Below, one piece after another: positions 49,745-58,684 of a DNA stretch of 64,000 nucleotides. The position numbers and the translations under genes are program-made. Origin of the DNA: CAIUPE01 sp046091665 (GTDB taxonomy: Bacteria; Pseudomonadota; Alphaproteobacteria; Rhizobiales; Beijerinckiaceae); assembly GCA_046091665.1 (NCBI GenBank), contig JBJTCD010000030.1, positions 1 to 64,000 on the forward strand, written 5' to 3'. Under the pieces are notes generated by a model. The model was not told the origin of the DNA. It searched no databases and saw nothing but the letters and a program-made list of their open reading frames with translations. Each line of letters begins with the position of its first letter. Within the stretch, counting starts at the first letter, position 1.

Positions 49745-50260
49745 ATGAAACGATCACTTACGACACGTTTCGCTTTGTCTCTTCTCGCGCTCATCGCTTT
49801 TGCCGTTCCGAGTTTCGCAAAGGATAAGGACCTTGTACTAGAACAATTCTTGCGCGGGACATTGAAAGCCGAAGGCAGCTTCCGCAATTCTTGGACGGGA
49901 CAGACACGCGGTCTCACGGTGGTCATGCGTGGCAAATGGGACAATGCACAACGCGTACTGACGCTTGATGAAGACATCACCTATTCCGATGGCGAGAAGG
50001 GCAAAGTGGTCTGGGTCTTCACAAAGACCGAGGATGGATCCTATCAGGCCACGCGTGATGGTGTGGCGGCAACGGTCTCAAAAGACCAAGGCGCGATCAT
50101 CCTACGTTATGTCGCCTCGTTCGGCGGCTTAGGCCTCGATTTTGTCGATCGGCTGGAATTGACTGATGAAAAAACCGTTTTGAACACGGCAACGGTCAAT
50201 TTTCTGGGCTTCATCCCGGTGGGCTCTGTCACGCTTACAATCCGCAAAAACGGCAATTAA
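49745..50260 (+). CDS. Secreted DUF3833-like protein
   Basis: 171 residues. A signal peptide (about 1-23, ending VPSFA) leads to a beta-rich domain with FLRGTLKAEGSFRNSWTGQ, RVLTLDEDITYSDGEKGKVV and FVDRLELTDEKTVLNTATV, resembling DUF3833. The mature protein has no Cys after the signal, so it is not an obvious lipoprotein as many DUF3833 members are. ATG at 49745 is seven bases after AAGGA; the adjacent ATG at 49742 is the alternative. The function is unknown. Confidence 0.65.
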   Translation: MKRSLTTRFALSLLALIAFAVPSFAKDKDLVLEQFLRGTLKAEGSFRNSWTGQTRGLTVVMRGKWDNAQRVLTLDEDITYSDGEKGKVVWVFTKTEDGSYQATRDGVAATVSKDQGAIILRYVASFGGLGLDFVDRLELTDEKTVLNTATVNFLGFIPVGSVTLTIRKNGN

Positions 50261-50315
50261 CCCAATCACGGCTTTTCACGCTCCCTTTTTCTACAAATTC
50301 CTGTAGGAAGGGCGC

Positions 50316-51353
50316 ATGAAATTTCTTGATCAGGCCAAGGTCTATATCCGCTCCGGCGATGGCGGGGCGGGTTCAGTCTCCTTCCGGCGCGAAAAATTTA
50401 TCGAATTTGGTGGGCCCGACGGCGGTGACGGCGGGCGCGGCGGTGATGTACGCGTCGAATGTGTTGAGGGTCTCAACACACTCATCGATTATCGCTATCA
50501 GCAACATTTCAAAGCGCGCCCCGGCGGCCATGGCATGGGAAAAAATCGCGCCGGCGGTAAAGGCGCGGATATTGTTTTAAAAGTGCCCAAAGGCACGCAG
50601 ATTTTCGAAGAAGATGGCGAAACGCTCATCGCCGATCTGACTGAAATCGGCCAAACCATCACGCTCGCAAAAGGCGGCAATGGCGGTTTCGGTAATGCCT
50701 ATTTCACGACATCGACCAACCGCGCACCTCGTCACGCCAATCCCGGCTTGCCGGGTGAAGAACGCTGGATCTGGTTACGGTTAAAACTCATCGCCGATGC
50801 AGGATTGGTTGGGTTGCCGAATGCGGGCAAATCAACTTTTCTTGCTACGGTGACAGCCGCAAAACCGAAGATCGCTGATTATCCTTTCACGACATTGCAT
50901 CCTGGTCTTGGTGTTGTCCGCGTTGATGGTCGCGAATTTGTGCTGGCGGATATTCCCGGTTTGATTGAAGGTGCGCATGAAGGTCACGGTCTTGGTGATC
51001 GCTTCTTGGGTCATGTGGAACGCTGTCGCGTGTTGCTTCATCTTGTTGATGCAACGGGTGAGGATGCCGGTAAAGCCTATAAGATCATTCGTGCTGAACT
51101 TGATGCCTATGGGCAGGGTCTCGAAGATAAGATTGAGATCGTTGCCCTTTCGAAAATTGATGCAGTGACGCCCGAGATTTTGAAAGAACAAAAAACAAAG
51201 CTGAAACGCGCGGCGAAGAAAGAACCGTTTCTTGTCTCTGCCGCTTCAAACAAGGGCGTGACAGAAATACTTCGTGCATTGGCGGCCATCATCGATGACA
51301 ATCGCAAACAAGATGCGGAGGTCGGCGCAGAAGAGAAGGCGTGGCATCCATGA
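50316..51353 (+). CDS. obgE: Obg/CgtA family GTPase
   Basis: 345 residues. The glycine-rich Obg domain (1-158) starts MKFLDQAKVYIRSGDGGAGS; the G domain has GLPNAGKST (about 166-174), a DIPGLIEGAHEGHGLGD switch and LSKID-type G4. It helps 50S ribosome assembly and stress (ppGpp) signalling. GGAAGGGC lies just upstream of the ATG. It overlaps proB by four bases (ATGA). Confidence 0.97.
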   Translation: MKFLDQAKVYIRSGDGGAGSVSFRREKFIEFGGPDGGDGGRGGDVRVECVEGLNTLIDYRYQQHFKARPGGHGMGKNRAGGKGADIVLKVPKGTQIFEEDGETLIADLTEIGQTITLAKGGNGGFGNAYFTTSTNRAPRHANPGLPGEERWIWLRLKLIADAGLVGLPNAGKSTFLATVTAAKPKIADYPFTTLHPGLGVVRVDGREFVLADIPGLIEGAHEGHGLGDRFLGHVERCRVLLHLVDATGEDAGKAYKIIRAELDAYGQGLEDKIEIVALSKIDAVTPEILKEQKTKLKRAAKKEPFLVSAASNKGVTEILRALAAIIDDNRKQDAEVGAEEKAWHP

Positions 51354-52474
51354 GCAAACGCTCGGACTTTTCAAAATTCAAACGGATCGTTGTCAAAGTA
51401 GGCTCATCGCTTCTCGTTGATCCAACCAAGGGTTTGAAAGCCGAGTGGCTCAGCGCGCTTGGTGAAGATCTTGCTGCGCTTAACAAAAAAGGCGTCGATA
51501 TTGTTGTTGTGTCGTCAGGCGCAATTGCACTTGGGCGCGGTGTTTTAAAATTGCCACGCGGTCCGTTGAAGCTTGAAGAAAGCCAAGCGGCGGCGGCTGT
51601 CGGTCAAATCGAGTTGTCTCGGGCATGGGCCGAAGTGTTCAGCCGCCACAAAATCACCACCGGACAAATTCTTGTGACACTCGGCGATACCGAAAAGCGG
51701 CAACGTTATCTGAATGCACGCGCAACGATTGGACGCCTCATTGATCTCAAAGCGATTCCGGTTGTGAATGAGAATGATACGGTCGCGACAACCGAAATTC
51801 GTTATGGCGATAATGATCGCTTAGCCGCGCGTGTTGCGACCATGGCTGGGGCCGATCTTCTCATTCTGCTTTCCGATATTGATGGTCTTTACAACGCGCC
51901 GCCCGCAAAAGATCCGAATGCGAAACTCATTCCGCTTGTGCCGCGCATCACGGCTGAGATTGAATCGATGGCTGGTGATGCCGCCTCCGATCTGTCGCGC
52001 GGAGGCATGAGAACAAAGGTTGAGGCCGCAAAAATTGCGACGACGGGTGGCACACATATGATCATTGCTGATGGTCGGGTGCTCCATCCGATCAAACGTA
52101 TTGAAGATAAAGGCCCCTGCACTTGGTTTTTGACGGGCTCGACACCTGTATCGGCACGCAAGACATGGATTGCAGGCGTGCTTGAACCGAAAGGCATTTT
52201 GTTTCTCGATCATGGTGCAACGGATGCCATACGCTCGGGAAAAAGCCTTCTGCCGGCAGGTGTAAAAAGAATCGAAGGCGTCTTTGAACGCGGTGACGCC
52301 GTTGTGATGCGCGCACCTGATGGCGGCGAGTTGGGACGCGGTTTGATCGGTTATGATTCAACAGAGGCCGCATTACTTGCTGGTCGCTCCTCACGCGATA
52401 TTGAAAAAATTCTTGGGTATGCGGGCCGCGCCGAACTTATCCATCGCGATGATATGGCTTTAGGAGTGAGCTGA
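51350..52474 (+). CDS. proB: Glutamate 5-kinase ProB
   Basis: 374 residues. The amino-acid-kinase domain has RIVVKVGSSLLVDP at the start, VSSGAIALGRGVL, NENDTVATTEIRYGDND and GTGGM-like RGGMRTKVEAAKIAT; a C-terminal PUA domain follows. It phosphorylates glutamate in the first step of proline synthesis and is normally feedback-inhibited by proline. ATG at 51350 overlaps the obgE stop. It is followed two bases later by proA. Confidence 0.95.
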   Translation: MSKRSDFSKFKRIVVKVGSSLLVDPTKGLKAEWLSALGEDLAALNKKGVDIVVVSSGAIALGRGVLKLPRGPLKLEESQAAAAVGQIELSRAWAEVFSRHKITTGQILVTLGDTEKRQRYLNARATIGRLIDLKAIPVVNENDTVATTEIRYGDNDRLAARVATMAGADLLILLSDIDGLYNAPPAKDPNAKLIPLVPRITAEIESMAGDAASDLSRGGMRTKVEAAKIATTGGTHMIIADGRVLHPIKRIEDKGPCTWFLTGSTPVSARKTWIAGVLEPKGILFLDHGATDAIRSGKSLLPAGVKRIEGVFERGDAVVMRAPDGGELGRGLIGYDSTEAALLAGRSSRDIEKILGYAGRAELIHRDDMALGVS

Positions 52475-52476
52475 TC

Positions 52477-53766
52477 ATGAATGATCACTCTGAACATCAT
52501 TATGATCAGGCTCTCAAGGCAATGATGCTTGATATTGGTACGAAAGCACGTGCTGCGTCTAACCTCATTGCGACCGCGTCGAATGAATTGAAATCATCAG
52601 CCCTTCGCGCGGCAGCTGCAGAAATTCGCGATCATAAGCAGAAAATTTTAAATGCGAATCGTGAAGATGTGAGCGATGCGGAAGCCCGCGGCACCAAAGG
52701 TGCGTTTCTTGATCGTTTGACTCTCGATGAAATACGCCTCGAAGCGATTGCAAAAGCTATTGAAGATGTTGCCTCTTTGCATGATCCCGTTGGTCGTATT
52801 CTCGCGGAATGGAAACAACCAAATGGATTGCGCTTTGAGCGTGTATCAACCCCGCTCGGTGTGATCGGCGTTATCTTTGAAAGTCGTCCGAATGTGACGG
52901 CAGATGCGGCAGCTCTTTGTGTGAAAAGTGGCAATGCGGCCATTCTCCGCGCGGGTTCTGAAAGTTTTCGGACGTCAACGGAAATTGCAGATGCTATGCG
53001 CGCCGGATTTAAAAGCGTCGGATTTCCTGAAGATTCGATTCAACTCGTACCAACAAAGAATCGCGACGCTGTGGGTCTCATGCTCTCAGGCTTGAATGGG
53101 ATGATTGATGTGATTGTTCCGCGTGGCGGTAAAGCGCTTGTCGTGCGCGTTCAAGATGAAGCGCGTGTGCCCGTCTTCGCGCATCTCGAAGGGATCTGCC
53201 ATATTTATGTTCACGCAAAAGCTGATCTTGCTATGGCCGAACGCATTATTCTCAATGCCAAGCTTCGTCGCACGGGTGTATGCGGTGCGGCTGAAACGCT
53301 TCTAATCGACAAGGCCGTGATCGGTACCCATTTGCCTACACTTGTTCAAGCATTGCTTGCAAAGGGTTGTGCCGTTAGAGGTGACGAGATTGTTCAAAAA
53401 ATTGATTCACGCGTGACTGCAGCAACAGAAGAAGATTGGCGCACGGAATATCTTGATGCCATCATCTCCGTGAAAGTGGTCTCTGGTCTTGATGAAGCGA
53501 TTGCGCATATCAGCAAATATGGCTCGCAACACACGGAATCGATCATTACCAGCGATCAAAACGTTGCAGACGAATTTTTAAATCGCGTCGACTCGGCTAT
53601 TGTTCTTCATAACGCATCGACACAATTTGCCGATGGTGGCGAATTCGGTTTTGGTGCGGAGATCGGAATTGCCACTGGCCGCATGCATGCGCGAGGACCC
53701 GTTGGTATCGATCAGCTTTGTTCGTTCAAATATCGCGTTTATGGATCGGGTCAGATCCGCCCGTGA
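52477..53766 (+). CDS. proA: Gamma-glutamyl phosphate reductase ProA
   Basis: 429-residue aldehyde-dehydrogenase-fold reductase making glutamate-5-semialdehyde. Seen: PLGVIGVIFESRPNVTADAA, the catalytic Cys in RTGVCGAAETLLI, and the FGFGAEIGIATGRMHARGPV end. It is the second gene of the proBA pair, working on the unstable product of ProB. nadD and rsfS, which often follow in relatives, are absent; a convergent MAPEG gene comes next. Confidence 0.96.
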   Translation: MNDHSEHHYDQALKAMMLDIGTKARAASNLIATASNELKSSALRAAAAEIRDHKQKILNANREDVSDAEARGTKGAFLDRLTLDEIRLEAIAKAIEDVASLHDPVGRILAEWKQPNGLRFERVSTPLGVIGVIFESRPNVTADAAALCVKSGNAAILRAGSESFRTSTEIADAMRAGFKSVGFPEDSIQLVPTKNRDAVGLMLSGLNGMIDVIVPRGGKALVVRVQDEARVPVFAHLEGICHIYVHAKADLAMAERIILNAKLRRTGVCGAAETLLIDKAVIGTHLPTLVQALLAKGCAVRGDEIVQKIDSRVTAATEEDWRTEYLDAIISVKVVSGLDEAIAHISKYGSQHTESIITSDQNVADEFLNRVDSAIVLHNASTQFADGGEFGFGAEIGIATGRMHARGPVGIDQLCSFKYRVYGSGQIRP

Positions 53767-53770
53767 TCAA

Positions 53771-54154
53771 TTAAGCTGGCGCCCAGAAGCCTGAGACAAA
53801 CAAGCCAATGGCGCATAAATATGCGAGGCTCCACACAGCCGACCGTAATGTCGCTTGGTTGGTAATATAGGCCAATACATAGAGCACGCGGAACAACACA
53901 AAACCAACAGAAAAGCCATCGACCATAGTTTGTGGCCCTTCAGTCCAAACAGCGACGAAGAGTGCGGCGATGAAAACCGGCAGAGCCTCAAAGCAATTCA
54001 AATGGGCGTCATAGGCGCGGCGCTTTTGACCTTCCATGCGCTCAAGCCCTTCACGCGGCCTATAATTGTCATAGCCTCCGCCGCTCTTCGCATAGCCAAC
54101 CACAAGAACGGGCATCAGCGTCACAAACATCAGGCACCAGGCGGCTATAGGCAT
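53771..54154 (-). CDS. MAPEG family membrane protein
   Basis: 127 residues, four transmembrane helices, with the family motif pattern NCFEALPVFIAALF (helix 2, with ERMEGQKRRAYDAHLNCFE before it) and FRVLYVLAYI. MAPEG proteins include microsomal glutathione transferases; bacterial members are mostly uncharacterised. It converges on proA with a five-base gap. Confidence 0.88.
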   Translation of the reverse strand: MPIAAWCLMFVTLMPVLVVGYAKSGGGYDNYRPREGLERMEGQKRRAYDAHLNCFEALPVFIAALFVAVWTEGPQTMVDGFSVGFVLFRVLYVLAYITNQATLRSAVWSLAYLCAIGLFVSGFWAPA

Positions 54155-54297
54155 TTTGAATACTCCACTCTGTTTTGAAAGTTACGCAATCGATGGGGCT
54201 CCAGTTCACCTATCGAGGTGGTGACATCTCTTTAGGGGGCATGACTTGCTCCGCGTGTCGGAGCATGCATGATCCGGCTCGATTGAGGATTTAACAA

Positions 54298-55464
54298 ATG
54301 AGTCGGCGAGACTTTAAATTGCCGAGCGCCGCCTATGAGCAGCTTGTCGGCTTGGGTGAGATTGATCGTGATCCGGCGCAGATCACCGTGCTCGCTAATC
54401 TCGATCGGCTTTGCGAGGCGCTAGCAGCCCTGCCCTCAAGAAAAGCAGGGCTTGGCTGGCTTTTTGGTCGTAAGCCACAGATGCCCAAGGGACTTTATCT
54501 CTGGGGTTCGGTTGGTCGCGGCAAAACTATGCTCATGGATTTGATGCTCGAAAGCGCGCCGGTCTCGCAAAAGCGCCGGATGCATTTTCAAAGTTTCATG
54601 GCCGATATTCATAAGCGCATTCATGACTATCGTCTTCGCGTCAAAAATGGTGACGTGAAAGATAGTGATCCGATTCCTCCCGTTGCGCGCGCGATCGCAG
54701 ACGATATCACGCTTCTTTGTCTTGATGAATTTTCAGTTACCGATATTGCGGATGCGATGATCTTGGCGCGGCTCTTTAGTGCATTGTTTGAAAATGGCTT
54801 GGTGCTTGTGACCACCTCGAACATCGAACCGGGGGATCTTTATGAGGGCGGACTGAATCGTGCTCTTTTTCTTCCCTTTATTGATCTTCTCAAATCTGCC
54901 GTGACAATTGTTGAGCTTGATGCGCCGCATGATTATCGCCTTGATAAGATCGGTGAGGACGAGACTTATTTTTGTCCTGATGATGAACATGCGTCGCGTA
55001 GAATGGATAATTTATTCGACGCTCTGACGCGCAGTCAAAAAGTTCATTCTGTATCGCTTGATGTGCTTGGCCATAGTCTTATCATCCCTCGTGCCACGTC
55101 AGTGATCGCACGATTTGATTATGCCGATTTATGCAAGAAAGCACTGGGCGCCAATGATTTTATTGCGATTGGCGAAGCGTTCCATACAGTCTTTATTGAT
55201 CATGTTCCAATCATCTCTGCTGAAAATCATAATGAAGCAAAACGCTTTATCGCTCTGATTGATGCGCTTTATGATCGGAGCGTGAAGGTCTATATTTCTG
55301 CTGCAAGTGACCCCATGTCACTTTATCAAGCAACAGATGGGCGCGAAGCATTTGAAATTGAGAGAATCGTTTCGAGAATGATCGAGATGCAATCAAATTC
55401 ATATCGCGCCTTGCCTCATGGTGCACGAGCGGTCGAAGCAGCACTAAGCGGTGATCATTCATGA
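54298..55464 (+). CDS. zapE: Cell division ATPase ZapE (AFG1-like)
   Basis: 388-residue AFG1/ZapE ATPase. Walker A is GSVGRGKTMLMD (about 70-81), Walker B LLCLDEFSVTDIADAM, followed by TTSNIEPGDLYEGGLNR. ZapE destabilises FtsZ polymers under low oxygen in E. coli; yeast AFG1 assists respiratory-chain protein turnover. It precedes tetR and mdh as in many alphaproteobacteria. Confidence 0.94.
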   Translation: MSRRDFKLPSAAYEQLVGLGEIDRDPAQITVLANLDRLCEALAALPSRKAGLGWLFGRKPQMPKGLYLWGSVGRGKTMLMDLMLESAPVSQKRRMHFQSFMADIHKRIHDYRLRVKNGDVKDSDPIPPVARAIADDITLLCLDEFSVTDIADAMILARLFSALFENGLVLVTTSNIEPGDLYEGGLNRALFLPFIDLLKSAVTIVELDAPHDYRLDKIGEDETYFCPDDEHASRRMDNLFDALTRSQKVHSVSLDVLGHSLIIPRATSVIARFDYADLCKKALGANDFIAIGEAFHTVFIDHVPIISAENHNEAKRFIALIDALYDRSVKVYISAASDPMSLYQATDGREAFEIERIVSRMIEMQSNSYRALPHGARAVEAALSGDHS

Positions 55465-55476
55465 GAGTGAGCGACC

Positions 55477-56082
55477 ATGATTGAATCGCAAACAACCGAA
55501 GCGACGGCGCAACGGATTCTTTCAGCGGCAATTGATGAAGTACGTGCCTATGGTCTTTCCCGTGTGACAGTTGTTGCGGTTGCGCGTCGTGCTGCGATGA
55601 CTCACGCGAATGTCTATCGTCATTACGAAACCAAAGAAGCACTCTTTGATGCCATAACCTCGCAATGGATTAAATCCATTGAAGCACGGTTGAGCGAAAT
55701 TGCGGATGCGCCTGATCCGGCACGTGACAAACTAGAACGCATGATCTTCGCGCTGGTCCGTGCCTATCGCGATCGGCTTGATGACGAGCCTCGGCTCTTT
55801 GAGCTTTTTGTCGAAGCCTTTGAGGAAAGCCGGCCACCGGCGCGCCAGCATCGGGCAAAAATTCGGACGCTTATCGACCGGATTTTAGAGGAAGGGCAAA
55901 GCGGTGGCGCCTTTGCTGCGGGCAGCCGGGAGAAAGCGCTGACTTTCGTTCTTGACGCACTTTACCGCTTCCTGAACCCGTCCACTCTGTATCATGACGC
56001 GGAGACGCCCAAACGTTCGCTTGAATTGCGGCTCGGGGCCGTGACCACGGCTGTCCTTGACCATATCGGGCGTCGGGGCTGA
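55477..56082 (+). CDS. TetR family transcriptional regulator
   Basis: 201 residues. The helix-turn-helix region ILSAAIDEVRAYGLSRVTVVAVARRA and MTHANVYRHYETKEALFDAI is typical of TetR, with a ligand domain behind it (YRDRLDDEPRLFELFVEAF). It follows zapE after 12 bases, suggesting cotranscription. The targets are unknown; the palindrome at 56101 is a candidate site. Confidence 0.92.
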   Translation: MIESQTTEATAQRILSAAIDEVRAYGLSRVTVVAVARRAAMTHANVYRHYETKEALFDAITSQWIKSIEARLSEIADAPDPARDKLERMIFALVRAYRDRLDDEPRLFELFVEAFEESRPPARQHRAKIRTLIDRILEEGQSGGAFAAGSREKALTFVLDALYRFLNPSTLYHDAETPKRSLELRLGAVTTAVLDHIGRRG

Positions 56083-56100
56083 AAATCGCCCAAAAATTGT

Positions 56101-56131
56101 GTTACAAATTTCAATTTTTGTAATTTGTAAC
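56101..56131. promoter_or_regulatory. Perfect AT-rich inverted repeat downstream of tetR
   Basis: GTTACAAATT and AATTTGTAAC are ten-base perfect inverse arms around an 11-base spacer, 18 bases past the tetR stop and 246 bases before mdh. It has no T-tract, so it is not a standard terminator. It could be a TetR operator for mdh or an RNA stem. Confidence 0.5.
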
Positions 56132-56377
56132 TAAAAATTCCTCGGACTATTGAATTGTCATCAATTTGAATCAAATCCTTTAACATTCTGAAATATATCG
56201 ATAATATCTCGTCTCAAACGCATGATGCCCTCTTCATCTCCAACGAGCTGCCTAAAATTCCGTCTTTTGGCCAACTTGCCGGAAATTGGGGGGATCGGTA
56301 TCACGCGCCCATAAAAGAAGCGGTTTCGGGATCTTAGGACCCGATAAAGACAGAACGGATGGAAGGACACAGCGGAC

Positions 56378-57340
56378 ATGGCACGCAAGAAAATTGCATT
56401 GATCGGATCGGGACAAATCGGGGGCACGCTTGCCCATCTCGCTGGTCTTAAGGAATTGGGCGACATCGTTCTTTTTGACATCGCGGATGGCGTTCCGCAG
56501 GGCAAAGGCCTCGACATCGCCGAGTCCTCCCCGGTCGATGGTTTCGACGCTGGCTATTCAGGCGCATCTAATTACGAAGCCATTGCGGGCGCCGATGTGG
56601 TGATTGTCACCGCCGGCGTGCCACGCAAGCCCGGCATGAGCCGTGATGATCTCTTGGGCATCAATCTCAAAGTGATGGAAGCGGTCGGCACCGGCATCAA
56701 GCAATATGCGCCGAAAGCCTTCGTGATCTGCATCACCAATCCGCTCGATGCGATGGTGTGGGCGCTTCAGAAATTCTCCGGCATCAACCCGAAGAAGATC
56801 GTCGGCATGGCCGGCGTGCTCGACTCCGCGCGCTTCCGTTATTTCCTCGCAGAAGAATTCAAAGTCTCGGTGAAAGACGTTTCGGCAATGACGCTTGGCG
56901 GCCATGGTGATGATATGGTGCCGATGGTGCGTTATTCGACAGTTGGTGGCATCCCGCTGCCCGATCTCGTCAAAATGAAATGGACGACACAAGAGCGCCT
57001 CGATGCGATTGTGGAACGCACACGCAAAGGCGGTGGTGAAATCGTCAATCTTTTGAAGACAGGTTCGGCCTATTATGCACCTGCAGCCTCCGCGATTGCG
57101 ATGGCAGAATCCTATCTCAAGGATCAAAAGCGCGTGTTGCCTTGCGCGGCGCATATCGCCAATGGTTATGGCGTGAAGGACATGTTCGTCGGCGTGCCGA
57201 TTGTGATCGGTGCAAAAGGTGTCGAGCGCATCGTGAAGCTACGCATGAAGCCTGATGAAAAAGCCGCTTTCGCAAAATCAGCCGCTTCCGTTCAAAGCCT
57301 GATTGAAGCGTGCAAGACGATTAATCCGGCTCTCAAGTAA
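56378..57340 (+). CDS. mdh: Malate dehydrogenase
   Basis: 320-residue LDH-like malate dehydrogenase (the alphaproteobacterial type). The NAD fold begins KIALIGSGQIGGTLAHLAG; TAGVPRKPGMSRDDL holds substrate arginines, and GGHGDDMVP the catalytic histidine near residue 177. It oxidises malate to oxaloacetate. It precedes sucC-sucD-sucA-sucB-lpd, a classic TCA arrangement, though a repeat-filled gap of 148 bases separates it from sucC. Confidence 0.97.
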   Translation: MARKKIALIGSGQIGGTLAHLAGLKELGDIVLFDIADGVPQGKGLDIAESSPVDGFDAGYSGASNYEAIAGADVVIVTAGVPRKPGMSRDDLLGINLKVMEAVGTGIKQYAPKAFVICITNPLDAMVWALQKFSGINPKKIVGMAGVLDSARFRYFLAEEFKVSVKDVSAMTLGGHGDDMVPMVRYSTVGGIPLPDLVKMKWTTQERLDAIVERTRKGGGEIVNLLKTGSAYYAPAASAIAMAESYLKDQKRVLPCAAHIANGYGVKDMFVGVPIVIGAKGVERIVKLRMKPDEKAAFAKSAASVQSLIEACKTINPALK

Positions 57341-57347
57341 TCACACC

Positions 57348-57449
57348 GTCATTGCGAGGAACGAAGTGACGAAGCAATCCAGATCTTTTCTGAATCATCA
57401 ACTGGATTGCTTCGCTCTCGCTCGCAATGACGAACTCCTCGCAATGACG
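57348..57449. repeat. Palindromic intergenic repeats between mdh and sucC
   Basis: CGTCATTGCGAGG... (57348-57382, ending GAAGCAATCCAG) is mirrored by CTGGATTGCTTCGC... (57402-57432, ending CTCGCAATGACG), making a long hairpin. A further partial unit, CTCCTCGCAATGACG, follows at 57435-57449. This is the repeat with the GCGAGGAnCGAAGnGACGAAGCAATCC core spread through many proteobacterial intergenic regions. Confidence 0.85.
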
Positions 57450-57488
57450 ATCAAATTCTAACGACTTCTTCCGAGAGGGACCTCGAGA

Positions 57489-58682
57489 ATGAACATCCAC
57501 GAATATCAAGCCAAAGCCGTCTTGAAAGAGTTCGGTGTGCCCGTGTCGAATGGCAAGGCGATTATGAATGCGTCGGAAGCTGAAGCTGCCGCAAAAGCGC
57601 TCGGTGGTCCGCTCTGGGTTGTGAAGTCGCAAATCCATGCAGGCGGTCGCGGCAAGGGCAAATTCAAAGAAGCCGCTGCGGGTGACAAAGGCGGCGTGCG
57701 TCTTGCAAAATCGATTGATGAAGTAAAGCAGTTCTCGAGCCAGATGCTTGGGAATACGCTTGTGACTATTCAAACAGGTCCGGCAGGCAAGCAGGTCAAT
57801 CGTCTTTATATCGAAGACGGGTCCGACATTGCGAAAGAATTCTATCTCTCGATGCTCGTCGATCGCGCGACATCGCGCATTGCGTTTGTCGTCTCAACCG
57901 AAGGCGGCATGGACATTGAAGAAGTGGCGCACAAGACGCCTGAAAAGATCGTATCCTTCTCGGTTGATCCTGCAACCGGCATCATGCCGCATCATGGCCG
58001 CGCTGTTGCGAAAGCTCTGAAGCTCTCGGGCGATCTCGCGAAGGAAGCCGAAAGCCTCACGAACAAGCTCTACGCCGCTTTCGTTGCCAAAGACATGGCG
58101 ATGCTTGAAATCAATCCGCTGATTGTCACGGCTGATAATCATTTGAAATGTCTCGACGCGAAAGTGTCGTTCGATTCCAACGCGCTTTATCGTCATCCGG
58201 AGATCATGGAACTCCGCGACGAGACGGAAGAAGACGCGAAAGAAATCGAAGCGTCAAAATATGATCTCTCTTACATCGCGCTCGACGGTACAATCGGCTG
58301 CATGGTGAATGGCGCGGGCCTTGCCATGGCGACGATGGATATCATCAAGCTCTATGGCGAGTTTCCGGCGAACTTCCTCGATGTCGGCGGCGGCGCTTCG
58401 AAAGAAAAAGTTACAGCCGCGTTCAAGATCATCACGGCTGATCCGAATGTGAAGGGCATTCTCGTCAATATTTTCGGCGGCATCATGAAATGCGATGTCA
58501 TCGCGGAAGGCGTGATTGCAGCTGTTAAGGAAGTGGGTCTCAAAGTGCCACTCGTTGTGCGTTTGGAAGGCACCAATGTTCAGCTCGGCAAAGAGATCAT
58601 TTCGAAATCCGGTTTGAATGTGATTCCGGCTGACGATCTCGATGACGCTGCCCAGAAAATCGTGAAAGCCGTGCGGGGTTAA
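57489..58682 (+). CDS. sucC: Succinyl-CoA synthetase beta subunit (ADP/GDP-forming)
   Basis: 397 residues. An ATP-grasp domain begins MNIHEYQAKAVLKEFGVPVS, with KSQIHAGGRGKGKFKEA and the LEINPLIVT strand. The C-terminal part has NGAGLAMATMDIIKLYGEFP and NIFGGIMKCDVIAEGV. It binds nucleotide and CoA-side ligand in the heterotetramer with SucD. It is the head of the sucCDAB run; sucD starts two bases after its stop. Confidence 0.97.
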   Translation: MNIHEYQAKAVLKEFGVPVSNGKAIMNASEAEAAAKALGGPLWVVKSQIHAGGRGKGKFKEAAAGDKGGVRLAKSIDEVKQFSSQMLGNTLVTIQTGPAGKQVNRLYIEDGSDIAKEFYLSMLVDRATSRIAFVVSTEGGMDIEEVAHKTPEKIVSFSVDPATGIMPHHGRAVAKALKLSGDLAKEAESLTNKLYAAFVAKDMAMLEINPLIVTADNHLKCLDAKVSFDSNALYRHPEIMELRDETEEDAKEIEASKYDLSYIALDGTIGCMVNGAGLAMATMDIIKLYGEFPANFLDVGGGASKEKVTAAFKIITADPNVKGILVNIFGGIMKCDVIAEGVIAAVKEVGLKVPLVVRLEGTNVQLGKEIISKSGLNVIPADDLDDAAQKIVKAVRG

Positions 58683-58684
58683 TC

